The notes beneath the pieces are model-generated. The model was not told the DNA's origin. It saw only the letters and a list, made by a program, of their open reading frames with translations, and searched no databases. From NCBI GenBank assembly GCA_021397845.1, contig CM038047.1, forward strand, positions 47,461,210-47,525,209: DNA of 64,000 nt. The letters run 5' to 3'. Shown here piece after piece: positions 11,136 to 22,734 of this stretch. Source of the stretch: Areca catechu (lineage: Eukaryota; Streptophyta; Magnoliopsida; Arecales; Arecaceae). The translations under genes and the position numbers were made by a program. Each line of letters starts with the position of its first letter. Position 1 is the stretch's first letter.

Positions 11136-11571
11136 GATGCCCCCCACTCTCAAGCCCAGAGAATGATGTGGCAATCAGGGCGGGAGAGTAATGATCATGC
11201 TAACGTGGAGAGGCACATCCCTTGCACCATCAATGCCTCGAGAACTCGCATCCCGAAGATCATGCTCTCGCATTAATGGAGCAGTGTTGTGCCCGGTCTT
11301 CCGATAAAGGGATCATTAATGCTTCATTTGGACCGAAGCAACCACCCTTGACCTAAAGCATCGGGGTCGTCTGATGCTGGTACGTGGTGACCCCTAGTTA
11401 GCCAGGGAGTTGAAGAGGTGCATGCCTCTGATTGGCACGAGGCGATGGTGGGCGGTGGGCTTTATTGCAAAGGATCTTCCCCCTTGCCTTTTTAAAGGAT
11501 CTTCGAGCGCGAGGAACCAAGCTTCCACTGAGTCCTTTCCTTCTTCTCTAGTCCCCCTCCTATTCTAGGGT
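11136..11571 (+). other. 5' internal leader of element X
   Basis: Starts GATGCCCCCCACTCT just after the LTR, as does the related element at 29915. No iMet primer site is seen. It has a CT-rich stretch near 11530-11570 and no coding signal. Confidence 0.5.
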
Positions 11572-12030
11572 TTGGAATTCTTAGTAGGCCAGGTTCTTCC
11601 TCTCATGCTCTTCTCCTTCAACCCCTCTCTCTCAGCCTGTGCTGAGGGAGCCCAAGAATTGAAGGGCCAAGTAAAGGCTCTTCAGGAGCAATCATCCGGT
11701 GCTAAGGTAAGGGCGTCGGACCTGGAGAAAAAATTTGCCGAGCTTGAAGCTACCCCAAAGGATGAGAAGGGGGAGACCCTTGGAGGGCAAAAATGGTGGC
11801 CACCTCAGTGATGGAGGTAGCCCACTAGTAGGCCTTCCAGGTGCAATGGATGTGGGGGTGGCCCAGGTCATGGTCGTTATGGAGAAGGCCATGGCCGTCG
11901 TGCGTTGATGGAGGTTGCCTAACACGAAGCTGCTGAAGCCACCTCGAGGTTCATAAGATCGGTGACCTTCAAGAACGAGGTGATGGATGCAGTGCTGGAC
12001 CCTTGTCATCAAGGGTCCAGAAGGCTCTGG
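11572..12030 (+). pseudogene. Gag-like coiled-coil fragment of element X
   Basis: The frame at 11640-11800 encodes a heptad-like helix (QELKGQVKALQEQ, ASDLEKKFAELEA), followed by a frame break. In another frame near 11905-12000 it continues with EAAEATSRFIRSV and FKNEVMDAVLD. This arrangement, a coiled coil then a short helical tail, is known from the C-terminal half of Gypsy-type gag proteins with a Transposase_28 N-terminus, such as the fragment at 30230-30612. The N-terminal domain is missing here. Assignment is tentative. Confidence 0.45.
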
Positions 12031-12594
12031 AGGATGGGCGCTCATCCTCTTGGGTAGAAGGGACTGGAATGCCTCCATCTGGTCTCAAGGGTAGAGTCCA
12101 AAGCCGGAACCCCAACACCACGCCAGCGCTGAGAGGACCTGCCCATTGGTCGGGTAAAGAGCAGCGAGGGAGGCCTAAGCCTATTTTCTTTTTCTTTCTT
12201 ATTTTGTAACTGAGTTTTTGGGAGACTTCCCAACCTGTCGGGGTCACCACGATGTAAAAGATTTTTTAGCAATGAAGGCTCTTCCTTTCCTTAATCATTG
12301 CACGTCTTTCTTCTTTCCTTTCTTTTCTTTTTTTTTACTTGAATCTTTCGTATGGCTTCCCAGGTTGTTGGAGGCCTCTTTCTGATGTCAAGGACACTTC
12401 GATGGATGCAATCTTTCTTTTCCCTTCAATTAAAATGCCTTGTGTTTTTCCTGTTTTGTCTTCTATTCTTTTTCTCCTCCTTCTGCTTCTTAAGTCCTCG
12501 TGATAGGGAGGTAGACTTTCATGGTTGCCATGAGCCCAACCTAGGCCCCTGGCTATTGTGGGGTGATGCTGGAGTCCTGAAACTTCTTGATTTG
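12031..12594. other. Element X internal, noncoding, T-rich
   Basis: Contains pyrimidine-rich tracts near 12185-12210, 12300-12345 and 12455-12485. No domain is recognised on either strand. Confidence 0.4.
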
Positions 12595-13420
12595 GCTGGC
12601 CATGCTATGAGTCAAGCAGTAGATGATGGGACTTCAAGAGTTTTCTGGCAAACATCTACGGACTATGAACAGGGTAGCTAGATGTGGTGCTTCTAGAGTG
12701 CCCCAGCTTTGGGAGCAAAGATTCTGAAATCTTCGACCTCGAAGGCGGGAATGATGGTGTCTCTTGACCTCAGAGGCAGGACTGATGGCGTCTCTTGACC
12801 TTGAGTGCAGGGCTTCTGGAATTTCATGGCTTGAGGTGCCAAACTGTGAGTGAAGCAGTAGATGGTGGGATTTTTGGGATTTCTCGGCTGACATCTCTGG
12901 ACTGTGAGTTGGGCAGTAGATGCGGGGCTTCTAGAGTTTCCTAGCATGAGGTGCTGAATTATGAGTCAGGCGATAGATGGCGAGATTTTTGGGATTTCTC
13001 GACTGGCATCTCCATACTGTGAGTAAAGCAATAGATGCAGGGCTTCTAGAGTTTTCTAGCTTGAGGTGCCTAACTGTGAGTCAAACGATAGATGATAAGA
13101 TTTTTGGGATTTCCCAGCTGGCATCTCCGGACTGTGAGTAGGGCAGTAGATGCGGGGCTTCTGGAGTTTCCCAGCTTAAGGTGCAGAACTGTAAGCGGTA
13201 GATGGCAGAATTTCTAGAATTTTCTAGCTGGCATCTCCAAACTATGAGTTAGGCAGTAGATGCGGGGCTTCTGGAGTTTTCTGACTTGAGGTGCCAAACT
13301 GTGAGTCGTACGGTAGATGGAAGGATTTCTAGGATTTCTCGGTTGGCATCTCCGGACTATGAGTTAGGCAGTAGATACGGGGCTTCTGCAGTTTCCTGGC
13401 TTGAGATAGCTAGACTGAGG
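12595..13420. repeat. Dimeric ~57/114-bp minisatellite in element X internal region
   Basis: Alternating half-units, one with GCAGTAGATGCGGGGCTTCT and TTGAGGTGCC, the other with GGTAGATGG, GGATTTCTCGGCTGGCATCTC and ACTGTGAGT. Starts of the GCAGTAGATG half at about 12912, 13029, 13143, 13253 and 13367 give a 110-117 bp dimer period. Confidence 0.85.
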
Positions 13421-13950
13421 GTCCCGATGAATTGATTACAAGACTTCTGGGATGTCCTGGCTTTGGCTTTTATCAAGAAACCTTGCGAGTAGTGAGCAGC
13501 GAGCCTCTCAGGTTTCTGTAGACTGTAACAAGACTTGGTAGGCTCCGACGAGCTATTAAGCTATGGATTTGGGTCTAGCTGGAGAGTACCACAGAGAGTG
13601 GCAGGTGTTTGAAAAGACCACAAGCATGGACCTTTCTCTCAACTATCATTAGACCCTTTTTTCCCTTTCTTCCTGACTTCGGCACATTCTCCACCTGATC
13701 GTGCCGAAGATCGGGGGCGGCATATTGGAAGATGGCATCTCTTGGAGGTGATCCCAACTTCGGCTAGCCATGCTTGAGCTTTTCTCGAGACCACCCCTTA
13801 GAGCCCCGAGAGGGAGCTCTCGTACCCCCGTCTGCCCCCCAAGGGATAGAGATGGCTACTGTTGCTCCACCAGTTGAAGAGCTCTGATCTCTAGCCTTTG
13901 CCATGATCCTCTTAGCCTCAGATCTACTTTCCCTACCTGGCATGCCAATT
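13421..13950. other. Element X internal region before 3' LTR
   Basis: No domain recognised. A clear polypurine tract is not visible directly before the 3' LTR at 13951. Confidence 0.4.
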
Positions 13951-15082
13951 TGTTGTCACCTGGATCGTCGTGGCCTATAGCTCTTATGGCATCGGGTGGT
14001 GGCTTTTCCACCAAAGGTCTGCCATTTCCTGCAGCTCTTGTATGGCACCGGTAGATGGTTCTCCCAATTGACATCTTCCGCATGCACCCGGTCTAAGATG
14101 GCCACCATCATGGGAGCTCTTCAATCTCAGCTTGGCCCATAGCTCCATCGGGTGGTGAATGTGCCTCTCCTCTCTAGATCGGCTATTTGGTCCGAAGGGT
14201 TTGCAAAAATGAGGAGACCCGGGCTAGAGATTCCAGCGGGGACACTTTGACGGTCAAGTCAGTGAGACGACCTAGGAAAAGAGAACCTCTATGGCAGAGA
14301 GCTTGGAGACTCTCCATGCATATAGGGTGAAGGATTGAACTGAGATATAAAGACAAGGTGGAGTTGGGATCAGAGAGCTTGGGAGGTTCTGCTAGCTAGT
14401 TCCTTGCCCGTTTGCTCTCTATCTCTTACTGATTGCCTGCCCCCCTCTCGGGGATTCTTTCTTCTATTTTATGTGAGATCTATGTCCCAGACCAGATATG
14501 GGGCTTCCCTCAGATGTCCTTTTCCTGTTGCCCCCTTTGGAGAGGGTCTTTTTGCTACCCACTGTCCTTCCCCCTTTCGATTGGTCCTTTGAGGAAGGTC
14601 CTCCTATTGGGGTTGCTTGTCGATGTGGCATAGAGCTTGTCCCTTCGGTGGTGTAGTTCCCTGTGGGAGGGGTAGGCATCATGCCACTGAGCCCCGAGCC
14701 ATGGTGGGATGTTTTTATTCTCAGAGGGACCGTCAGAGCATTGTAGGGCTTGTGGCCTTGATGAAATACTCCACTTGGGGAGGTTCAGGTTTATGTTGTG
14801 AGGGTTAAGGTCCCCAGTTGCATGATCGTCGACATGGTGGCATGCTACAGGATCTAGGACTTGGAGGGGCATGCTTTGCGTGGAGCATGCGGGTAACGTG
14901 TTGCATTGCTTGATTTAATGGTGGGGCATATGCCACCTCCTAAGGTTGTAGGTGGACGGAGGCTCCCCTTGGTGTGATTTGAAATGTTGTTGATTCTCTC
15001 CTCCTTCGTTGCTAGTGGGAATTCTATCCTCCGCAAGGCAGGGAAGGGGCCCGCTTCAGGAGCCCCACCTCAGGAAGCATGA
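13951..15082 (+). repeat. 3' LTR of element X, left part
   Basis: Starts TGTTGTCACC and matches the 5' LTR, retaining the ~420 bp lost from that copy (about 14008-14420). It is interrupted after CATGA (15078-15082), the first copy of the solo-LTR target-site duplication, and resumes at 25412. Confidence 0.85.
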
Positions 15083-15541
15083 TGTTTCCCAGCAAGCAAT
15101 CCAAAAGGGCGGTGAATTGGGTTTTAAAAACTTTTGCAAGTATGTGCCAATTCAAAAACTTTTTAGGTGCTAGTGAATTTCAAGTGTTTGTGTGCTATTT
15201 AAGAGTATGCAGTGGAAACAAGTAAGTAAATGCAAAGTAAATAAAGACAAACAATAAGAGAGCAAGCAACCACAAACATAATAATTTATAGTGGTTTGGT
15301 GCACACCAGGGCACCTATATCCACTTTCCAAGGTCCACTTGGGAATTTTACTATAATCTTCCTTGATTATAGCCGATTAGTTTTTCGGGCTCATTAATCA
15401 AAATCCAACTTATTTTCATTGGGAACACAAGTCAAACCCCTTCAGTTTTATGGGCTAACCAAAAATCTAGTTGGTTTTGTAACTTAGGCTCACCAACAAC
15501 CTCCTTGATTTTGTCACTTAGGCTAACCAAAACCCTCCATT

Positions 15542-17140
15542 TGGTGCGGGCACTAGACTCAGAAGAAGACTTCAGAGCTCCATCTGGATCTCTGATTAAC
15601 CTTGCCCGAAGAATTAGGGTTTTTGGTTTGTAATAAGAGTTGACTAGATCAACTCAATTTAAGCTTGAGTCTACATTACCTGCATTTTATTTTGTTGAGT
15701 CATGTTGACTCAGTAGTGGACTAGGGTTTCAACCTGGGATGTTACATTTTCTCCCAAGACCAGGCAAGTGGACACCACACTCCCAGCCACACTCCCAGTC
15801 CAAGGGGTGCCATATCCACATCCAGCAGCCTTTGGTCCCCACTCCACAGATGGCAACTTCCTTCTCTCATGCGCCAGATAAAGAAAAGTCCACCAAGAGA
15901 CCATAAATCAAGGGGGGCGGCCAAGACTTTCCCAAGAAACCCAAAGCAAAGAAGGGAAGAAATTCTCTTGGAAGAGAATTTCAAGGGGGCGCCCACTACC
16001 TGCCAAAGACAACCAAAACAAAGATGGGAAGGACCTTGACTTAGGGAGGAAGAAAAGGAGGAGTCCAAAAGAGTTGATCCATGGAAGGGAAGAAATTTTT
16101 CTTGAAGATCCAAGCAAGGTGGCGCCATCTACCTGCCTTATATAATCCAAATCCAATTTTTTTGGTACCTTGGCCGACCATATGTGAATGATTTGCCCTA
16201 ATTTGTAGATTCCCTCCTTTAGTCCCACATGGGAAGATATGAAACCCTTCTCCCTTGTAAAGCCTTATAAATTAGACCCCTCTTGTAAGTTTAAAAAAAA
16301 AGATGAATGAAAGAAATTTTTTATGAGCAAACTTGTGTTTTCTCTTTTTTGCACTTGCTTCCAGGTGTTGAGCTCCGTGAGGGAGTAAATCCGGGTTCCC
16401 CTGGAACCTTGAGGAGGTGAGAGATCTCCAAAACCCCAAACCCTAGGTTAGCCACTCCACTCCCAACCCTAGCCGCCATCACCCTTCTCTTTCCACCAAG
16501 CCCTAGTCTATTTCCCTTCTCTCGGCCACCATCTCCAAGTCCAGGCCGACCACCAGCATCCAGCTCCAGTCCAGATACTGCAGATCTACAACAATTCTAA
16601 GAGGAAGTCAGATCGGCCTCCAGGAGAATTCGATTTCAGCAACTTCGGCTTTCAAGTTCTTCAACCTGGTAAGATCTTTTCTTGAGTTTCTGAATTCCTT
16701 CACTTGATCCTCTTCTTTCCCAGATCTTGAGTCCAGGAGAAGCCGACCAAACCTCGAGACAAGTATTGGAGGATCCATTGCGAAGATAGCCGACTCCGAG
16801 GATCCCACAATCTGCTCGAGAGAGTTCTTCCACCAAAATCCTGAGAAGATCACTGTCTGGTTAGTAAACCATCTCTTCTCTCTATTTCTGTTCTGTTGAA
16901 AGTTCAGAGCGAAACCCTAGGTCTGGGAGTTTCTCAACCCCCAGCGATCCGTTACTTCTGAACTATTCTGATAATTTAGTTTCCTCTAAATTGTGCTTTC
17001 AATCCTTACCTAGTTTCCTTCAACGTAGTTTAGCTTTACTTTGAGTCGAAGCCAATTTCTGAAAATATATATATATATAAAAAAAGAATTAATCTTAATT
17101 TTACTTCCGCATACGCTTCTTTGTTCTTTGTTCTGCATCA
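15542..17140 (+). repeat. 5' LTR of Tekay A
   Basis: Near-identical to 22735-24329 with scattered substitutions and small indels. Contains a TATA box at 16266, a TA microsatellite near 17068 and ends TTCTGCATCA. Confidence 0.93.
16266..16272 (+). promoter_or_regulatory. TATA box of Tekay A LTR
   Basis: TATAAAT in the context CCTTATAAATTAGACC, conserved at 23454-23460 in the 3' LTR. Marks the U3 promoter; transcription probably starts about 30 bases downstream. Confidence 0.6.
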
Positions 17141-17144
17141 TTTT

Positions 17145-17160
17145 TGGTATCAGAGCCCTG
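17145..17160 (+). other. Primer binding site (tRNA-iMet) of Tekay A
   Basis: TGGTATCAGAGCCCTG lies four bases (TTTT) after the 5' LTR end. The first 12 bases complement the initiator tRNA-Met 3' end. Confidence 0.9.
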
Positions 17161-18038
17161 TCTAGGGTTTCTGTTTGATTGCCTGTTTGAGTCCCTCTCT
17201 TTTTACTTTGTCTGCTCGAAGTAGACTCCCCAGGACGTCCGGTCCTAGGAACGAAGCGAGGTGCAAACCTCCTTTTCCCATTCCACGGGGTGTTCCTAGG
17301 GCGTGTAGGGGATCCGTTGGGTTACAACTTCGTAGCAGAAATTGTAAACAGGGAAGTGCTCTATTTTTAGCCCATAATTTTCCTGTTGCAGGAATTATTT
17401 CTCACTGCAAGTAATTCCAAATTCAGTGATTTTTGTTTTGCTGAAACCAGTATAATTGAAATTAATTTGCATAATTTTCTCATGATTTATTGGTTTCCAT
17501 GTGATTTCTGAGAATTAAATTACTGCAACTCTATTTTTGTGTTCTGCAATCCATTTAATTTTAAGTGTTCATCTCTTAATTCAACTTAAGGACATTTGAG
17601 CATCTAAGATAAGGGGAGGAGTTGATAACCTCTCCTTAGCCCAAAACCACCACCCCTTCATTCGAACCTAAGCCTTTAATCTAAATTTATTAGACCTAAT
17701 TTGCCCTAGTGGGCTAGGGACATCAACAAGTCGGGTCAAGGCTAGTGTTGAGTCAATTTGTCTGGTTACTCTGTGTATGCTTTGTACTCAGTGTCTAGAA
17801 CGGTAGTTCAGGGATTCCATCCCGAAGGGCTTGTGTGCTAGTCCGCCTACCTGGCCAATCTCTGATTGGTGTCTAGGATTGGCATTCAGGGACCTAACAC
17901 TCCCCTTACACCTGCCTGGCTGAGTCCTGAGTTACTACAGGCTAGCTTGCCACTCTGATTGGGCACCTAGTTTGGGCTCTAGGTCTAGTTAGCCCGTAGT
18001 CATTCAGTTGAGTCTCATTTTGTGTGCCTGATTGCATC
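17161..18038 (+). other. Leader of Tekay A
   Basis: Untranslated region between primer site and gag ATG, probably carrying packaging signals. It is collinear with the minus-strand leader of the non-autonomous relative (54477-53601). Confidence 0.6.
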
Positions 18039-19230
18039 ATGTCTACCCGGAATGGAGTACCCTACCAACCTGGTCAAGCCCAACCTGATTTAGAGGCCAT
18101 GGTTAAAGCTCTTACTGAGAGTATGAACAAATTAAGTCAGGATATGAATGAGAATTTTTCCCAGCTTAGGGATTGAGCCAAGTACTTGAGGAACCTAGGC
18201 ATCGGAATTGGACTCCTGACCCAGATTTTAATGTGCCTCAACCTCACCCACACCAAGAGCCTAGAAGACCTTTATACCGAGATCCTGAACCTAATCATAG
18301 GAGACCTGACCCAGAACCTGAGGATAGAGATGATAGGTTCATTCGGAACATTAAGTTAGATGCACCCACTTTTGATGGTAGCCTAAATCCTAAGGTGTAT
18401 TCTGATTGGGAGGGTGAGATGGACCAGTACTTTGAGTGGTATGCCATGTCTGAGGAAAAAAAATTCAAGTTTGCCAAGATGAAATTAATACGTCAAGCTA
18501 GGTTATACTGGAGAACATTGAGCTGACCACTAGAAGACGAAATGTAGAGCCCATAACCACTTGGCAGGGTATGAAAGAGAAACTTAGAGACAAGTACCTA
18601 CCCATTTCATACCAGCAAAATCTGTTAGACCAATGGCAGACTTTGAAACAAGGGAACCGATCTGTTTCAGACTACATAACCACCTTTGATGAATACCTGA
18701 TGAGATGTGATGTGAGTGAAGCTCATGAGGTCACTTTGTCTAGATTTAGGGCTGGACTTAGGAAAGATATTAAGAGAGAGTTGTTTCTGAGAGAGGTTAC
18801 TGACCTAGACCAAGCCTATCAGATTGCACTGAACATTGAGAAGTTTCAGAGAGGACCCATGCCATCTAGGGTTAGTGCCCCAATCCCAAGAAATGGACCT
18901 AGCCAGGTTACCCCTAGCAAGCCTAATCAGGGTATCCCCACCCCTAGGCCCATGGACAAAGGTAAGGCACCTGACACCCAGAGAACCCCTAGTATCGTCT
19001 GTTTTAAGTGCCAGAAGCCCGATCATATCTCCACTCAATGCACAGCCATAGCTTGTTTTAAGTGTCATAAGGTAGGTCATGTTTCTAGCCAGTGCCCTCG
19101 TAGATCCCTATATATAGAAGAGGGAGGAGAAGAGAGTTCCGAGCCTAATGAGGAGTTTGAAGAAGAAGTTTATGAGGCCGGAATGAATTTGGTTGATGAG
19201 TATGAAGGAGAGGAAGAATCCACTGAATCT
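18039..19230 (+). pseudogene. Gag of Tekay A, frameshifted
   Basis: The ATG at 18039 gives MSTRNGVPYQPGQAQ, the same start as the relative at 53600. One-base frameshifts occur near 18172 and near 18520. The retrotransposon gag domain spans about 18350-18830 (DAPTFDGSLNPKVYSDWEG, SYQQNLLDQWQTLKQG). Two CCHC knuckles, CFKCQKPDHISTQC and CFKCHKVGHVSSQC, lie at about 18998-19096. An acidic tail with VDEYEGEEES follows. The protein would bind and package the element RNA. Restoring the frames would need two single-base corrections. Confidence 0.9.
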
Positions 19231-21283
19231 GACCACTTAGGGGTTGTGAGATGCATCCTGTCCCAGACTAAAGTTCAAGAAGATTGGCGTAGGACTAACA
19301 TCCTACAGACTTTTCTTAAACTAGGGGATAAGGTATGTAAAATCATCATAGATAGTGGGAGCTATGTGAATGCCATTTCTACTAGCACTGTCAAAATGTT
19401 AGGCTTAACCCCAGTCCCCCACCCCAACCCCTATAAGGTTTCTTGGGTAGACTCTACCTCTATACCCATCCAGTCTAGATGTCAGGTCCAAATCCAAATG
19501 CAATCCTATCAAGAGAAGATTTGGTGTGATGTCTTGCCCATGGGGGTGAGCAGTATAATTCTTGGACGACCTTGGTTGTATGATCATGATGCCACCCTCT
19601 TAGGAAAATCCAACACCTGTGTCTTTAGTTTCAATGGGAAGAAAATCACAATCCATTCAGTCCCTCCTAAGGACAAGGTAGCTAAAGGAACCAGTAAGGT
19701 TAGGGAGATGAAGACTGGAGTGAACCTAATTAGTGCCAAGGATCTAGAACAAGAAATTCATAGTGGTTCACCCATTTGGATGTTGACTGCTAAGGAACTT
19801 AGGACTCCTACACCCTCAGAGCCTCCTCAGGAAGTTAAGCCTTTATTAGAAGAATTTGAGGATGTTTTTCCCGAGGATCTGCCAGACCACCTTCCACCTC
19901 TTAGGGATATTCAGCATTCCATAGATTTAGTCCCAGGAGCTACTTTACCTAACTTGCCCCATTATAGGATGAATCCATCTGAGCATAAAGAACTGCAGAA
20001 GCAGGTTGGCGAATTGTTGAGGAAGGGGTTCATTAGAGAGAGTCTTAGCCCTTGTGCAGTCCCTGCACTTCTAACCCCGAAGAAGGATGGCACGTGGAGG
20101 ATGTGTGTTGACAGTCGTGCCATCAATAAAATCATAATCAAGTATAGGTTCCCCATCCCTAGACTAGATGACATGCTTGATATGATGGCCGTGCCATGGT
20201 CTTTTCTAAAATTGATCTCAAGAGCGGCTATCATCAGGTTAGGATTAGACCAGGGGATGAGTGGAAAACAGCCTTCAAAACTAAGGATGGTCTCTATGAA
20301 TGGGTTGTTATGCCTTTTGGGTTGTCCAATGCCCCTAGTACTTTCATGAGGATTATGACCCAGGTACTTAGAGCTTTCATAGGAAAGTTTGTAGTGGTCT
20401 ATTTTGATGACATCCTGATCTATAGTAAGACCCCTGCAGATCACCTAGGCCACCTTAGACAGGTCTGTCAAGTTTTGAGGAATGATAGTCTCTACGGTAA
20501 TCTCAAAAGTGTGAATTTATGACCAGTAGAATTATCTTCCTTGGATTTGTTGTAACCCCTGACGGCGTGGCTGCCGACCCTGAAAAGATTAGGTCCATAG
20601 TAGAATGGCCAGAGCCGACCAGTGTGCATGAAGTCAGAAGTTTCCATGGCTTGGCTACCTTCTATAGGCGATTCATCAAGGAGTTTATTACTGTAGTTGC
20701 TCCTATCACAGACTGCATCAGGAAGGGAGAATTTCAGTGGACCAAAGCAGCCCATAAAGCCTTCCTAGATCTTAAGGATAGGATGACCCAGGCACCCATT
20801 TTGAGACTACCAGACTTTTCAAAGGTATTTGAGGTTGCCTGTGATGCTTCAGGAGTAGGTATAGGTGGAGTCCTAAGCCAAGAGAACCATCCCGTAGCAT
20901 TCTTTAGTGAAAAACTTAATGATGCTAAGCTTAGGTATTCTACCTATGATAAGGAATTTTATGCGGTAGTGCAAGCTTTGCGTTACTGGAGACATTATTT
21001 ACTACCGCAAGAATTTATGCTATTTTCAGACCATGAGGCTCTTAGATTCTTGAATTCTCAGAAGAAGCTTAACCCTAGGCATGCTAAGTGGGTAGAGTAT
21101 ATCCAGTCCTATACTTTTGTTTTGAAGCATAAGGCTGGGTCTGAAAATAAGGTAGCTGATGCCCTTAGTCGTCGATCTTTGTTGTTGAATTCTGTTAGGG
21201 CTGAAGTCATAGGGTTTGAGCAAATCAAAGAAGAATATAAGTCGTGTCCGGATTTCAAGACTGTGTACCAGGATCTAACTTAA
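19231..21283 (+). pseudogene. Protease-RT-RNase H of Tekay A, frameshifted
   Basis: The aspartic protease motif IIDSGSYVNAIS lies near 19345-19380 and the closing ILGRPWL near 19557. RT begins near 19950 (LPHYRMNPSEHKELQKQV); VDSRAINKI and FPIPRLDDM lie at 20107-20170. A one-base frameshift near 20190 leads to FSKIDLKSGYHQVR and the catalytic YFDD (VVVYFDDILIYSK) at about 20393-20430. A second frameshift occurs near 20510. RNase H follows from about 20830 (VACDASGVGIGGVLSQ, then DHEALRFL). The frame closes at a TAA at 21281-21283 that reads as a nonsense mutation, because homology resumes in the same frame. Confidence 0.92.
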
Positions 21284-22500
21284 GGACCATCTAATGAACA
21301 TAAGGATTATTCCCTTTTAGATGGCTTTCTGTTCTTTAAGAATAGGCTTTGCATCCCTAGAACCTCTCTTAGGGAATTCTTGATTTGGGAAACTCATGCG
21401 GGAGGTTTAGCTGGCCATTTCGGAAAAGATAAGACCACCCTGGCTATTGAAGACCATTTTTTCTGGCCTAGCTTAAAAAGAGATGTAGCACACATTGTGG
21501 CTAGGTGTCGGACCTGCGCTGTTGCCAAACAGCGAAAATAGAACACCGGCCTTTATACCCCACTCCCTGTCCCAGATCGTCCTTGGCAAGATGTGAGCAT
21601 GGACATTGTGTTAGGTTTGCCTAAGACCCAGAGGAGGCATGACTCTATCTGTGTTGTAGTAGACCGATTTTCTAAGATGGCCCATTTCTTGCCTTGTTCC
21701 CAAACATTTGATGCGTCTAAGGTAGCCACCCTGTTTTTTAATGAGATAGTTCGACTCCATGGCCTACCCAAGACCATTGTTTTTGATAGGGATGTTCGGT
21801 TCACCAGTTATTTCTGGAAAACCCTTTGGCATAAGTTAGGGACGAAACTTAAGTTTTCAACTGCCTATCATCCCCAGACTGACGGCCAAACCGAAGTAGT
21901 GAACCGTAGTTTAGGCAATCTGCTAAGGTGTCTTGTTGGTGAAAACATTAGGAACTGGGATTTGTACTTACCTAGAGCTGAATTTGCATATAATGACTCG
22001 GTCAATAGGTCTACGGGAAAGAGTCCATTTGAAATTGTGCATGGTTACAAACCCCACACACCTCTTGACCTAGCTCCTTTACCAGTCCACACACGGGTCT
22101 CCGAGTCTGCCGAAGTTTTTGCACAGCATATAAAAGACTTGCATAAAGAAATTCAAGCCAAAATAAATTTAAGTAACGAAACTTATAAGAAATTGGCTGA
22201 TTCTCAAAGGCGAGTCAAAACTTTTGACGAAGGAGACTATGTAATGATTAGGTTAAGGCCTGAACGGTTTCCTCCTGGAACCGTTAGAAAGTTACATGCT
22301 AGGGGAGCTGGACCATTTAGAGTGGTAAAGAGAGTAGGATCCAATGCCTATGTGCTCGAGTTGCCTCCAGAACTAGGCATTAGCTCCACTTTCAACATTA
22401 CAGACCTAGTAGAGTATAGGGAGCCAGCTGTGATTCCCAGTGAGGCTTTTGAACCTAATCTTGCTCTTGAGAGTGAACCTGACCCTGTGTGTCCACCAAC
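21284..22500 (+). pseudogene. Integrase of Tekay A, interrupted by stops
   Basis: The zinc-binding HHCC domain (HAGGLAGHFGKDKT, then CRTCAVAK) spans about 21390-21530 and is ended by a TAG at 21539-21541. The catalytic core with MDIVLGLPK and VVDRFSKMAHF runs from 21593, with DxxF-type acidic motif and TDGQTEVVNRSL near 21880-21910. The C-terminal GPF/Y-type module (GAGPFRVVKRVGSNAY) lies near 22300-22355. Apart from the TAA at 21281 and the TAG at 21539 the frame is open to 22525. Confidence 0.92.
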
Positions 22501-22724
22501 AAATTGGCCTATGAGGAAAGAGTAGATTGAAAAGATCCTGGATGATCAGGTTATCTCTACTCGTAATCGAGGATACCAAAGATACCTGGTCCGCTGTCTA
22601 GGAAGGCCAGATTCTGATGACTCTTGGATCTCCCGAGAAGAGTTACAAGAGCTGGACCCAGACCTCTTGGAGAGATACCAGAGCCAACTTGATCCATACT
22701 CGACAGGGTCGAGTTCCTCCCACC
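22501..22724 (+). pseudogene. Chromodomain of Tekay A
   Basis: After a TAG at 22523-22525 the frame continues with IEKILDDQVISTRNRGYQRY, LVRCLGRPDSDDSWI and ISREELQELDP, a chromodomain of the type fused to chromovirus integrases, thought to direct insertion to heterochromatin. An aromatic-cage tryptophan found in the relatives at 51200 and 58350 (LVRW) is cysteine here (TGT at about 22596). Confidence 0.88.
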
Positions 22725-22734
22725 CTGGGAGAAT
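22725..22734 (+). other. Purine tract before 3' LTR of Tekay A
   Basis: CTGGGAGAAT directly precedes the TG of the 3' LTR. Short but in the correct place for plus-strand priming; Tekay B has CCGGGAGAAT at the same place. Confidence 0.6.

Noticed and set aside
15910..16230. Minus-strand ORFs of 106-128 aa inside the Tekay A LTR
   Set aside because: They recur identically in the other LTR and run against the element; LTR U3 is noncoding and no domain is seen.
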